From Reticulitermes speratus (taxonomy: Eukaryota; Arthropoda; Insecta; Blattodea; Rhinotermitidae): a stretch of 64,000 nt of DNA. The stretch covers positions 8,394,001 through 8,458,000 of the forward strand of contig JAJKFL010000011.1 of the NCBI GenBank assembly GCA_021186555.1. The letters run 5' to 3'. The notes under the pieces are model-generated. The model searched no databases and was not told the origin of the DNA. It was given only the letters and a program-made list of their open reading frames with translations. This document shows, in pieces, positions 48,853 through 57,960 of the stretch. A program made the translations under genes and the position numbers. Every line of letters starts with the position of its first letter. Within the stretch, counting starts at the first letter, position 1.

Positions 48853-50043
48853 CACATACAACCTACTAGAACATTTAAAGTTTATAAAGTTTCCTTCGAA
48901 TCATATGTTATGTAATATCTCTTCCACGTCATTTTAAAAATAATAAACGTCTTATTTCCGATTTCCGCGTTAAAAAGCTGTTATTGTGCGTGAGGTGTAA
49001 CACAAGAGTTTAATTAAAATACATTGTAAGCAATTAATGTAATTAGTTATTAATTATTAGTATTTTATTAGTTATTAGTATTAGTTTTAAATGCATTTCG
49101 GCACATTTTACTCCATACCAGCAACAGTAGACACGGGCGTAAAACATGCAACTTTATTCTAAACTTATTTTAAATGTCAGAAATATTAAGTAATAAGATA
49201 GAGAAAAATATCTAATAATTGTTATTTAATATCACTGCGATGTTAATTTTGACGAGATTGTGAACTCTTTACGTGTAAAAAAAAATTATATTTTTGGTGC
49301 TTTCTTATATTTGCGAAAAGAGCCTTCAGTCTGTCCATCCATCTGTCTCTGTCCGCCTTTCCGCGTATACCAGCGCAGCTCCCACTGGAATGTTTCCCGT
49401 GAAATTTGATGTTGATGACTTTCATGAAAATCATTCAAGAAATTCCAGTTTTGGTTAAAATCGGACCAAAAATACGGTCATTTTGCATTTAATTTTTGCC
49501 GCCGACATTACACCGTCACAAAGGCACCGTCTATGAGTGAAATGGTATTAGGTTGCTGGGAGAGCCGAAGAGGTATTAACATTACGCCCACGCACCAAAA
49601 TGTTATGCTCTATTTATATTCTACAGGTAGGGTGACACCGCCTGTGGTACCGCAACCTCCAACAGATCCATCGTCCATTCCCCAGCTGACAGATGAATTA
49701 ATGTTAGGCATTAGTGGAATTACAACTGGCAGAATAAAACACAGAATACTCGTAGAAAAATTTTTTTCCCATTTCTACATTTTCCACGACGTAACCACAT
49801 AGATCGCCCTGAAATAGAACCCGAACCTCTGGTGGTGAGATGCCACGGAAAATAACCTGAAGTATGACCTAACAAGTCCTCTGTACTAAACGTGAACCTA
49901 AATAGCTCAGTCACTGTAGGAACTGCCTAAGGGAAGAATGGCCTTATTTTAATTATGAGAAAGTGCAAAAATTTCTCTTTTCTGCAACACAACAATACAG
50001 GTTCTTGTAAACTTAATATTATTCATTCCGACTTTTTAACTTT
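48853..50043. other. intergenic; possible tRNA-like fragments near 49800-49920
   Basis: No gene seen. A minus-strand B-box-like AGGTTCGGGTTCTATTTC (near 49810-49828) and a plus-strand A-box-like TAGCTCAGTCACTGTAG (near 49901) lie close together in opposite orientations; they could be pieces of SINE-G split by an inversion. Confidence 0.4.
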
Positions 50044-50313
50044 ATATTTAAAGTCCGACAAATGTACAATTTAATCACAGTAATCGCGCACTTTCTCTGT
50101 CCTACATGTTTCGAACCCTTAATTAGTTAAAACAGTGTATGTGAACAATTGTAAAGAATTCATGTAAATAATTGTGCCAGTTGTTGTAACTAGTGTGCGA
50201 TTTTAGATAATGTGTCCCTGAAGATAAACCCAAATTAAGGGTTCGAAACATGTAGGACAGAGAAAGTTCACAATTAATGTGATTAAATTGTACATTTGTC
50301 GGACTTTAAATAT
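50044..50313. mobile_element. inverted-dimer element with hammerhead ribozyme-like motif
   Basis: The arms 50044-50124 and 50233-50313 are about 81-bp inverted copies with few differences; the centre is 108 bp. The right arm contains the GAAACATGTA half of a ribozyme and then TTGTACATTTGTCGGACTTT, a form of the terminal module. The first core box of the plus motif lies in the centre, just outside the right arm, and has no counterpart on the left. Confidence 0.83.
50213..50259 (+). ncRNA. hammerhead ribozyme-like motif with 5-bp stem I
   Basis: Stem I TGTCC/GGACA (50213-50217 with 50255-50259), CTGAAGA, T, stem II AACCC/GGGTT with one closing mismatch, GAAAC (50245-50249), AT, GTA. The stem I bases differ from other copies while pairing is kept. 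Confidence 0.62.
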
Positions 50314-50869
50314 AGAGGTTCTTGTGTTCACGTACCTCATTGTGTAAGAGCTACTAGTGGTTGCTTCTGTGGGAAGAAAGACAAACGTGACACATGTAAA
50401 TAGAACAGATGTACACGAAAACTACATGTGCTGCCATGCTGTGGTGGTTAGTTGCTGGATTAACATACTTACACGGTACTAATTATTACATTTCCGACAA
50501 GGGCAGGATAGCTTTGCTTCGCGGACAAGACCAAACTGCTTCGGGACAAAATCTCTCTGTCATTTCATGGAGTATCAGGAGCTCTACCTTCGGTGTTAAA
50601 GCGTCCTAAAATAAAATTATGCCTGAATTTAACATGTCGCTGAAGTTGTAAGCACACACAGCTACATTGTTACTCCCCTTGTACTGATACGTGGCTTGGT
50701 GCTTAATCATATGGGAAACTTTACTGCTACCTCTGCCAAAATTTATATTCTGTAGGAAAAATTTTTTTTAATAATAAGGTTTGTACTAGTCACATGGTCA
50801 TATAAGAGTGTCAGTCTTCTAATATTCTTGTATGAAACTTTAGGTTACTCAGTACACATGGAAAATGCA
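50314..50869. other. intergenic
   Basis: Nothing recognised. Confidence 0.45.
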
Positions 50870-51055
50870 TTGTTAAGAAAAACGTGTTTGGGAGAGTTTT
50901 GGACTGGGTTCATCTGGCTCAGGATAGGGAGATGAAACGGGCTCTTATGAAAGTGCTTATGAACTTTCGGGTTCCATTAAATGGGATAATTTCTTGACTA
51001 GCGGTGGAACGATTAGCTTCTGAAGAGGAAGTATTCTCCATGGAGTTACAATACC
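50870..51055 (+). mobile_element. LINE 3'-end fragment, clearest copy
   Basis: The plus frame reads VLDWVHLAQDREMKRALMKV then LMNFRVPLNGIIS and a stop. The UTR continues TTAGCTTCTGAAGAGGAAGT, then CTCCATGGAGTTA. The DWxxLAQDR...MNxRVP end recurs in at least three other fragments here. All are 5'-truncated to the last 30-40 codons. Confidence 0.7.
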
Positions 51056-51954
51056 AAAGGCAATATGACATGTAAACTTAGACTCCGGTTCATAAAGCAG
51101 CCTCAAGAACACGATTTATCGAACAAGTTGTGATTTATAAAATGATTACATGTTCTTAAGCAAAGAGAAATTAACATTACGATGTAGTAAAACAATGGAA
51201 TGTGCAGACCATCAAGTGACTATTGACTTCTCAAGAAGAGTTCTGCTTTGTGGATTACGATTGCAAAAATAGCAACAGGCGCAATATAAGAAAGAAGTAG
51301 ATGCCAGTCCGTGGGGATGTTTCCACGTAATACAGGGCACCTGTAGCCTAGCTGATTGTAAAGTGCGTTTGTAATGGAAGACAGACGCAGTATAACATGA
51401 AGGAAAATTACATAAGGATGTTGTGGGTGGAGTAGAGGAGTAAAACAAACAAAAAAAACGAAATTTGAGACAAAGGAAAAGAAACAGAGAGAGAGAAGAA
51501 TAATTACAATAGGATTTCAAAGATTTAAAAGATTTTCTATAGCATGCATTTTCGGAAGCAAATTTTGGGCCATAGCTCTATAAATCCTGCCAGAAATATC
51601 TTAATATATTTTTGTCCTTCCGTCTGTCACACCCTGGCCAACTACTTTCTCATAAACGCAGCATGAATAGAAACTGTCCATATAAAGCAGACCAGTAGCA
51701 AGCTTCAACACCCATAAGTAATGTTAATTTCACCTTTAACCATCCTTCTAGGTTCCAATAGCTGTAAGCAGGGCACTCTACGTATCACAAATATCTACAA
51801 CCAGCAACCGTTACGGACAAACATAGACGTGTTCAAATTTTGATGCTTCAGAATTCAATAATATCCTCTGAAATATGATGAGAATTAAAGCAAAATATAG
51901 TCTGAAGGTTTTACAGCAACTGAACGCAGTGAAAGTCTCTCAGACTAGTAGGCT
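51056..51954. other. intergenic
   Basis: No gene supported. The 102-codon minus frame at 51212-51520 has no motif I recognise. Confidence 0.45.
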
Positions 51955-52310
51955 TGTCAGGTGATTGGAAGGCGGATAAACCAAAGTTTCGAGAAACATC
52001 TGTGTTTCTAGACAATGTTTTTCACCAACTAAATGCACTTGTCATAAACACTAAAATATTCTAAAAATGTTTTATAAAAAGGGGGCTTTTTATAAAACAT
52101 TTTTAGAATATTTTAGTGTTTATGACAAGTGCATTTAGTTGGTGAAAAACATTGTCTATACTCGAAAAATGCACGGTGAAAATAGAATAAAATCTGTTTC
52201 TGTCGAAGGGTAGCCGAATTATTTCCTTGATGACAGAGAAGGTTCTTGAAACGTTGGTGTTTTTCGCCTTTCAACCACCTGACGCAGCTGGTAGCCCGAG
52301 AGAATTTTAT
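51955..52310. mobile_element. composite palindromic element with 73-bp perfect arms
   Basis: The arms 52009-52081 and 52086-52158 are exact reverse complements separated by GGGG. Each arm carries the module GTGCATTTAGTTGGTG in inverted sense. Beyond the perfect core, the outer flanks are also inverted copies: CAGGTGATTGGAAGGCGG (left) with CGCCTTTCAACCACCTG (right), with about 80 extra bases on the right side, including TGCACGGT at 52170-52177, 12 nt after the arm. A second box (CCTGACGCAGCTGGTAGCCC, GAGAGA) near 52280 resembles another stem-loop of the same kind. Confidence 0.88.
52222..52258 (+). ncRNA. degenerate hammerhead-like motif
   Basis: TTGATGA, C, AGAA/TTCT stem II, then TGAAACGTTGG. 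The first box has one change (C to T at position 3, a core residue) and stem I has only two pairs. Listed because of its place in the palindromic element. Confidence 0.35.
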
Positions 52311-52484
52311 TTAAAAACAAAGGAATTTAGATATACAAACCAGATCAATTAAATGATTAACATACCTACTGAATTTGACAGAATAATTTGAACCCAGAAT
52401 AATAATGTGTAAATTTAAGAAGCTAACTACACATAGACTTGTGTGGCTGACTTATGTTTCTAGCCAAAAGTGTCGTCCTAGTCA

Positions 52485-52750
52485 AAGTAGATATTTTCAC
52501 CGCTGAGGTCCGGGTTCGATCCCGGGTCGTCCATGTGGGATTTGTGGTAGACAAAGTGGCACTGAGACAGGTTTTCCCCCGAGTACTTCGGTTTTCCCCG
52601 TGAATTTCATTCCACCTGTGCTCCATTACACGGAAAAATGAGAAAAAATAATCATCTTTATCACAGGGTTGCACAATAAGCCTCAATGCTGCGGTGCGTC
52701 CGTAGCTTCTGCTGCGGGGACCTTCATCACAAAAAGAAGTAGATACTTTT
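52485..52750 (+). mobile_element. 5'-truncated SINE-C with target-site duplication
   Basis: Element 52498-52736 is flanked by AAGTAGATATTTT (52485-52497) and AAGTAGATACTTTT (52737-52750), which are alike apart from a one-base change. It starts within the head (B box GGGTTCGATCCCGGG kept, A box lost), then TGTGGGATTTGTGGTAGACA, GTACTTCGGTTTTCCCC and TGCTGCGGGGACCTTCATCA as in SINE-C. Confidence 0.9.
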
Positions 52751-52762
52751 GTCTGAACTTTG

Positions 52763-53311
52763 CTATGCTGCTGATAACGTCTTTCTTACTTCCTGTAAAG
52801 ACAGGCAATGTACTATAACGTAAAAGTGAGGCGCATTCGCGTAACCATTTTTGCCGTGGCAAGGCATAAGTATTACGTATTCTGAGTGTGTGTCTGTAGC
52901 CTTAGTTATCCAGCATGCAAAGCGCATGCGCCGTATTACATTGTCATCTGTGGGCTGTCTGGCTGTGCCATATTTTTCCACATTACCTCATAAACGGCAC
53001 GATTTTCGGAACCACGATTATTGAAAATAAAAAGCTTGTAATGATTTTCTCTACAAATTTTCTAAGACAAATTTTTCATTATAAGAAACCTTATATTTAC
53101 AAAGACAAAGTTAATGATATGCAATTGAATGATAAACGTAATGTGACATTTGATAGGACTTTGGATACCGTAGCAACAATTGAAAGTTGCTTGACACAGG
53201 TTGTACACACCATCCCTTCACCCACCGAAGGCTTGATCTACAAGCACAGTAGTGACGGAGACTTGAAATGTACACAACGTGTTTCATAATCTGCAATTTA
53301 ACTTTACACAT
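52763..53311 (+). other. repeat-like segment with 124-codon open frame
   Basis: The frame 52915-53289 begins MQSACAVLHCHLWAVWLCHI and has IFPHYLINGTIFGTTI. I have the impression of having met this translated stretch in dispersed repeats of other arthropods, but cannot name the family or verify it. No domain recognised; it reads more like an open non-coding repeat than a protein (no acidic/basic patterning, frame starts at a weak ATG). Confidence 0.3.
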
Positions 53312-54396
53312 TTAAAAAGTTTTGTATCTTTTATTAAGTGTCATCTTTGAAGAACAACTAAACATATTGAATTATTACGTAAGTTTTGCTTTTTAAATAT
53401 TATAGAGTTTGAATAAGTATTTAACATAACCACACACATAATTAAACTTCCACATTTCTCATCACAGATTTCAAATACCGTGGTTCGAATGCCATGTAAT
53501 CATACATACATTAACATTTGAATTCAACATAACTAGTATTCTCGTATAAGTTTATTATTCCGGTTTATACCACTACTGGATATTCTAAATAGTTCTACGG
53601 TTTTCTTAGTTTTCTTTATTACTTTCTTAACTAATTCAACCTTTGACCTCACTATTCGTACCATTATACCTTCTTGTTGCACATACCATTACTAATGAAA
53701 TAATACGTACTGGATTTTAAACATCTATATACATCTATATATATTCTCTAACAAAACTTCCCCAATAGACTACCAACTAAATATAGAAAATACACAGGTA
53801 CATCTAACTGCTTGTACGTTTTACGTAAGCACAACGTTTTACATATTTTCTTAATTTTACTTTAACTTCAAAACTCTGTTATACCATTTTTATTAGAACC
53901 GCATACTGTAAGGTTTGGGATCTCTTAACTATAAACTGCAGTTGTAAATATTGTCAGTTTATTTTTGTTTATGTACAATCTGTTGATAGCTCTCTTCAGT
54001 GGACGAAATATGTAGTTGCCTTTTGACGTCTACGGGTACAGGTTTTGGAGACGCACCTTTTGTTGGTTTTATTGTAATAGCAAAATACAACAAAGATTTA
54101 ATGGCCTTAATAAGTAAATTCCTCATTTTGATAAAGATAATTATCGTACACAACCCACGTCCTATATTTACGCAATTATTCTTCTAAACACGGAATGCTT
54201 GAAAATGAATCGCCACATCTGAAAGATGCCGAATGCAATAAAATGGGTCAGATGAAAAAAAGAGTATTGTATTTGACGGAAGTTTGTGGTCAAATAGCAG
54301 AAAGCGTGTTGCAGAGGTTGAATTATATCTCCAAGCAACAAAGTACACTTCCTTGAATATCTACGGAAAGGAATTGCTCATTAATTAAAAGTTCGC
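53312..54396. other. intergenic
   Basis: AT-rich, nothing recognised. Confidence 0.45.
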
Positions 54397-54685
54397 CGTC
54401 AATTTAACTTTTTTTTCCAATGGCTCGACAGCCCCTTGGGGGCCTAGGCCGCCTCATTTTTCGGGGCTTCACGATCACACACTTTTAGACACACCACACT
54501 CAGTAGGACTCCTCTGGACGAGGGACCAACTCGTCGCAGAGACCTCTACCTGACAACACACAACACTCACAAGAGACAGACATCCATGCCCTAGGCGGGA
54601 TTCGAACCCATAATCCCAGTAAGCGAGCGGCCGTAGACCCACGCCTTAGACCGCGCGGCCACTAGGATCGGTCGTCATTTTAACT
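54397..54685 (-). mobile_element. SINE-D, GGGCTGT-tail subtype, target-site duplication
   Basis: Element 54410-54672 lies between CGTCAATTTAACT (54397-54409) and CGTCATTTTAACT (54673-54685), one mismatch. Minus-strand head GTGGCCGCGCGGTCTAAGGC, B box GGGTTCGAATCCC, body TCTCTTGTGAGTGTTGTG and TGAGTGTGTCTAAAAGTGTG, 3' end GGGGCTGTCGAGCCATTGG plus an A-rich tail. A well-preserved D copy. Confidence 0.93.
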
Positions 54686-54874
54686 ACACACATGAATATT
54701 ACAACATTATATACCTCAATGGAGGCCAATATAATGTTACGTTTATGCGTGTAAGAATCGGTAGCATCTGTTACAAAATATGACCACAAAATTAATTTTC
54801 ACATTTTTTTCTCCATTATAACTAACTTTATTTTTGTAATTGGTATTACACATATTCCGTACAGTTTTTATGCA
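54686..54874. other. intergenic
   Basis: Nothing recognised. Confidence 0.4.
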
Positions 54875-54931
54875 TATATAAGTTTATTCACAACAACTAC
54901 TGCACCCCACTTACATATATTCGCTCTATAT

Positions 54932-54976
54932 ACTCCTACATGTTTCGGCTGACATTCTCAGCCACCATCATGGAGT
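54932..54976 (-). ncRNA. hammerhead ribozyme-like motif (left arm)
   Basis: The minus strand gives ACTCC, ATGATGG (changed from CTGATGA), T, GGCTGA/TCAGCC stem II of six pairs with loop GAATG, GAAAC, AT, GTA, GGAGT. Stem I ACTCC/GGAGT pairs fully although the first core box is damaged. Confidence 0.55.
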
Positions 54977-55398
54977 CCTGTTCTATAGACCTACGCTTGT
55001 CATTGAATGGTAAAATATATACACATATATACATATATTACAGCCTTAGTTATAAAATCCAATAAAACCCGTTGTGTTGCTATATAAAGTAGCTGTATAT
55101 AAAACATGTATGTAAATCTCTGTTTCCAAACTTCTGTTACCTAACAACTTGTAGTAACAACTGTACAGTGATATCACTTAGCGAATAATTTCAGGTACCA
55201 CAGCCAGAGGCCTTCACCCCAAAAAACTGCACGTTGTTATGTGACAGATGTTTGGAAACAATTATAGACATGTTTCATATCCAAATATTTTATATAACAA
55301 CACAACTGGTTTTATTGGGTTTTATAACTATGGCTGTAATATGTATATATTTTACCATTCAATGACAAGCTGTATGCTGCGTAATTCTGTATAAGATG

Positions 55399-55443
55399 AC
55401 TCCCTGATGATGGCTGAGAACGTCAGCCGAAACATGTAGTAGT
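55399..55443 (+). ncRNA. hammerhead ribozyme-like motif (right arm)
   Basis: ACTCC (55399-55403), CTGATGA (55404-55410), T, GGCTGA-GAACG-TCAGCC, GAAAC (55429-55433), AT, GTA (55436-55438), GTAGT. The core boxes are intact; stem I has one mismatch against ACTCC that the left-arm copy lacks. Confidence 0.65.
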
Positions 55444-55500
55444 ATATAGAATGAATACATGTAAGTGGGGTGCAGTAGTTGGTGTGAATAAACTTATATA

Positions 55501-56363
55501 TTTATTTGTGTATGTTTTTCTACGCGAGGATCAGAAAACACACCAACAGCCTGCGCCATAGACATCGCGAATTATTAGGTAAATTTAACCAGAATGTGAG
55601 AAATAAAAATCCTGAATAAAACTAAGGAAAGTGTCCCGCGTATGCAATGCGGACCCTCTCCCCCCCAATCAATAATTTTAAATAAGTAACGTTACGTAGG
55701 CCAAAATAAATCCGTTTTTATGCTTATTTCTGTTAAATATTTCAACAACTAACTAAATACAATACATGAAACTGTATTTTATTATCCAACAGAAAGCGCC
55801 ACGCGCCAATGTATGTTCCGCAGTGGTAAAGATATACTTGTCCTTATGCAAGCCATAAAGGCCTATAGACATTCTTAACCTGGGCACTAAAGGGAACATT
55901 ACCTCCAGGTCGCTTTATCCCCAGGTAGGAAGGCTGGTACCCATAAAATATCAAGCTGTATGGATCCCAGAATCGGTTTGGGCGTTTTGAAGAAGAGGTG
56001 CTTTAGACTTTCGCCCTTCTGAAATGTTATACAGCGTATGTTGGTAGTTATTTACCGACGTTTCGGGACAGCTTATCGGTCTTATCTTGAAGGGTCAAAC
56101 AGTCGAAGAAGACGAGCAAAGATTCAAGAAAAAAAATCTTTACCCTTGCCAACAAGAGAAGCGTTATTATTGGGTTTATGATTAAATTTTATGATCTACG
56201 GTAGCCAGCCAGTTGCTAATACTAAGTCATTTTGCGTTAAAAGACAAATACTGTACCTTTTACAAATATAATTTACACTGACAGTCCAGAGTTACAATCC
56301 CTGTAGAATTATATATTTATGTAAATTAAGACACCCTCAAGAACTTTGAGGCGTTCTCTGATA
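55501..56363. other. intergenic; weak ribozyme-like box near 56050
   Basis: No gene seen. Minus-strand AAGATAAGACCGATAAGCTG with TCCCGAAACGTCGG near 56050-56092 has a GAAAC box but no clear first box. Confidence 0.4.
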
Positions 56364-57238
56364 TGTATTGTTTGTCCTGAGCAGTATTCTGTCTAGTCCA
56401 GTCCAGTCCCAACGTTCCTGTGCAGTAGTCTGTCTAGTCCAGTCCAGTCCCAACGTTCCTGTGCAGTAGTCTGTCTAGTCCAGTCCCAACGTTCCTGTGC
56501 AGTAGTCTGTATAGTCCAGTCCCAACGTTCCTGTGCAGTAGTCTGTCTAGTCCAGTCCAGTCCCAACGTTCCTGTGCAGTAGTATGTCTAGTCCAGTCCC
56601 AACGTTCCTACGCAGTAGTCTGTATAGTCCAGTCCCAACGTTCCTGTGCAATAGTCTGTCTAGTCCAGTCCAGTCCCAACGTTCCTGTGCAGTAGTCTGT
56701 ATAGTCCAGTCCCAACGTTCCTGTGCAATAGTCTGTCTAGTCCAGTCCAGTCCCAATGTTCTTGTGCAGTAGTCTGTCTAGTCCAGTCCCAAAGTTCCTG
56801 TGCAGTAGTCTGTATAGTCCAGTCCCAACGTTCCTGTGCAGTAGTCTGTCTAGTCCAGTCCCAACGTTCCTGTGCAGTAGTCTGTATAGTCCAATCCCAA
56901 CGTTCCTGTGCAGTAGTCTGTATAGTCCAGTCCCAACGTTCCTGTGCAATAGTCTGTCTAGTCCAGTCCAGTCCCAACGTTCCTGTGCATTAGTCTGTAT
57001 AGTCCAGTCCCAACGTTCCTGTGCAGTAGTCTGTATAGTCCAGTACCAACGTTCCTGTGCAGTAGTCTGTCTAGTCCAGTCCCAGCGTTCCTGTGCAGTA
57101 GTCCGTATATTCCAGTCCCAACGTTCCTGTGCAGTAGTCTGTCTAGTCCAGTCCCAACGTTCCTGAGCAGTAGTCTGTCTAGTCTAGTCCAGTCCCAACG
57201 TCCCTGTGCAGTAGTCTGTCTAATCCAGTCCCAACGTG
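56364..57238. repeat. 36/41-bp tandem array, about 24 units
   Basis: The unit is CCCAACGTTCCTGTGCAGTA, GTCTGTCTAGTCCAGT (36 bp); some units carry an extra CCAGT, making 41 bp. The TCTGTCTAG and TCTGTATAG variants alternate. Open frames on both strands (up to 136 codons) come from the 36-bp, stop-poor unit. Confidence 0.95.
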
Positions 57239-57669
57239 AAAATTCGTTGCATCAATTCTTCTCTCACATAATGATTTCCAATGATATGATGTTTGAATTC
57301 AAGAACGAAAATTTGCCCTGCAGCAGAAACGAGAATGACTTGTCTGTGAGATTTATTAGATTCGAATTCTGAGCGAATAATTTCCTAATTGATGTATTTT
57401 GTACGTCCTTCGGGGCATATTCAGGACATTACCTTCAAACCGGCCATGGTTATCTGCCTGCTACCCATATCCACACAGCACATACAATTATCCCTTTATA
57501 TATTCCGGCAAGAAATAAATTATACCTTGACTCAGCATCATTAAATCGCCTGAAGTTGAAAACAATTACAGAGAAAATTTAATTAAACTGTAGGATAGTG
57601 AGCTATCATCTGTCCATGAATGTAAAGGCAATTATAAATTTGAGGGGAATTAGCCGCTTCCTGTGTGTT
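57239..57669. other. intergenic
   Basis: Nothing recognised. Confidence 0.4.
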
Positions 57670-57960
57670 GTTTAATTAAATCTTATTTCTCCAATGGCTC
57701 GACAGCCCTTAGGGGGCCTAGGCCTCCTACGGTTTCGAGGTGTTGCAATCAAACACTTTTTAGACACATCACATTCGGTAGAACTCCTCTGGACGAGTGA
57801 CCAGCCCGTTGCAGAGACCTCTACCTGACAACACACATCACTCAAAAGATAGAGACATCCATGCCCTCGGTGGGATTTGAACCCACAATCCCAGTAAGCG
57901 AGCGACCGCAAACTCACGCCTTGGACCGCTTGGCCAGTGGGATCGGTTTAATTAAATCTT
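57670..57960 (-). mobile_element. SINE-D, GGGCTGT-tail subtype, perfect 15-bp target-site duplication
   Basis: Element 57685-57945 is between identical GTTTAATTAAATCTT copies (57670-57684 and 57946-57960). The minus-strand head includes CCAAGCGGTCCAAGGCGTG and B box GGGTTCAAATCCC; 3' end AAGGGCTGTCGAGCCATTGG plus AGAAATAA. Despite the intact duplication the body has several changes. Confidence 0.93.

Larger units (their letters stand above)
54875..55500. mobile_element. long inverted-dimer element with two hammerhead ribozyme-like motifs
   Basis: The arms about 54875-55158 and 55228-55500 are inverted copies of roughly 275-285 bp with moderate divergence; the centre is about 70 bp. Each arm ends outward with a ribozyme core followed by ACATGTAAGTGGGGTGCAGT, AGTTGTTG-type sequence (terminal module). 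A second GAAACATGT-like box occurs deeper in each arm (near 55100 and 55270), so each arm may hold a decayed second copy. No open frame of note. Confidence 0.85.

Noticed and set aside
56547-57166. Long repetitive frames (PVPTFLCSSL type and reverse)
   Set aside because: By-product of the 36-bp unit being a multiple of three and lacking stops; no start context or neighbouring gene.
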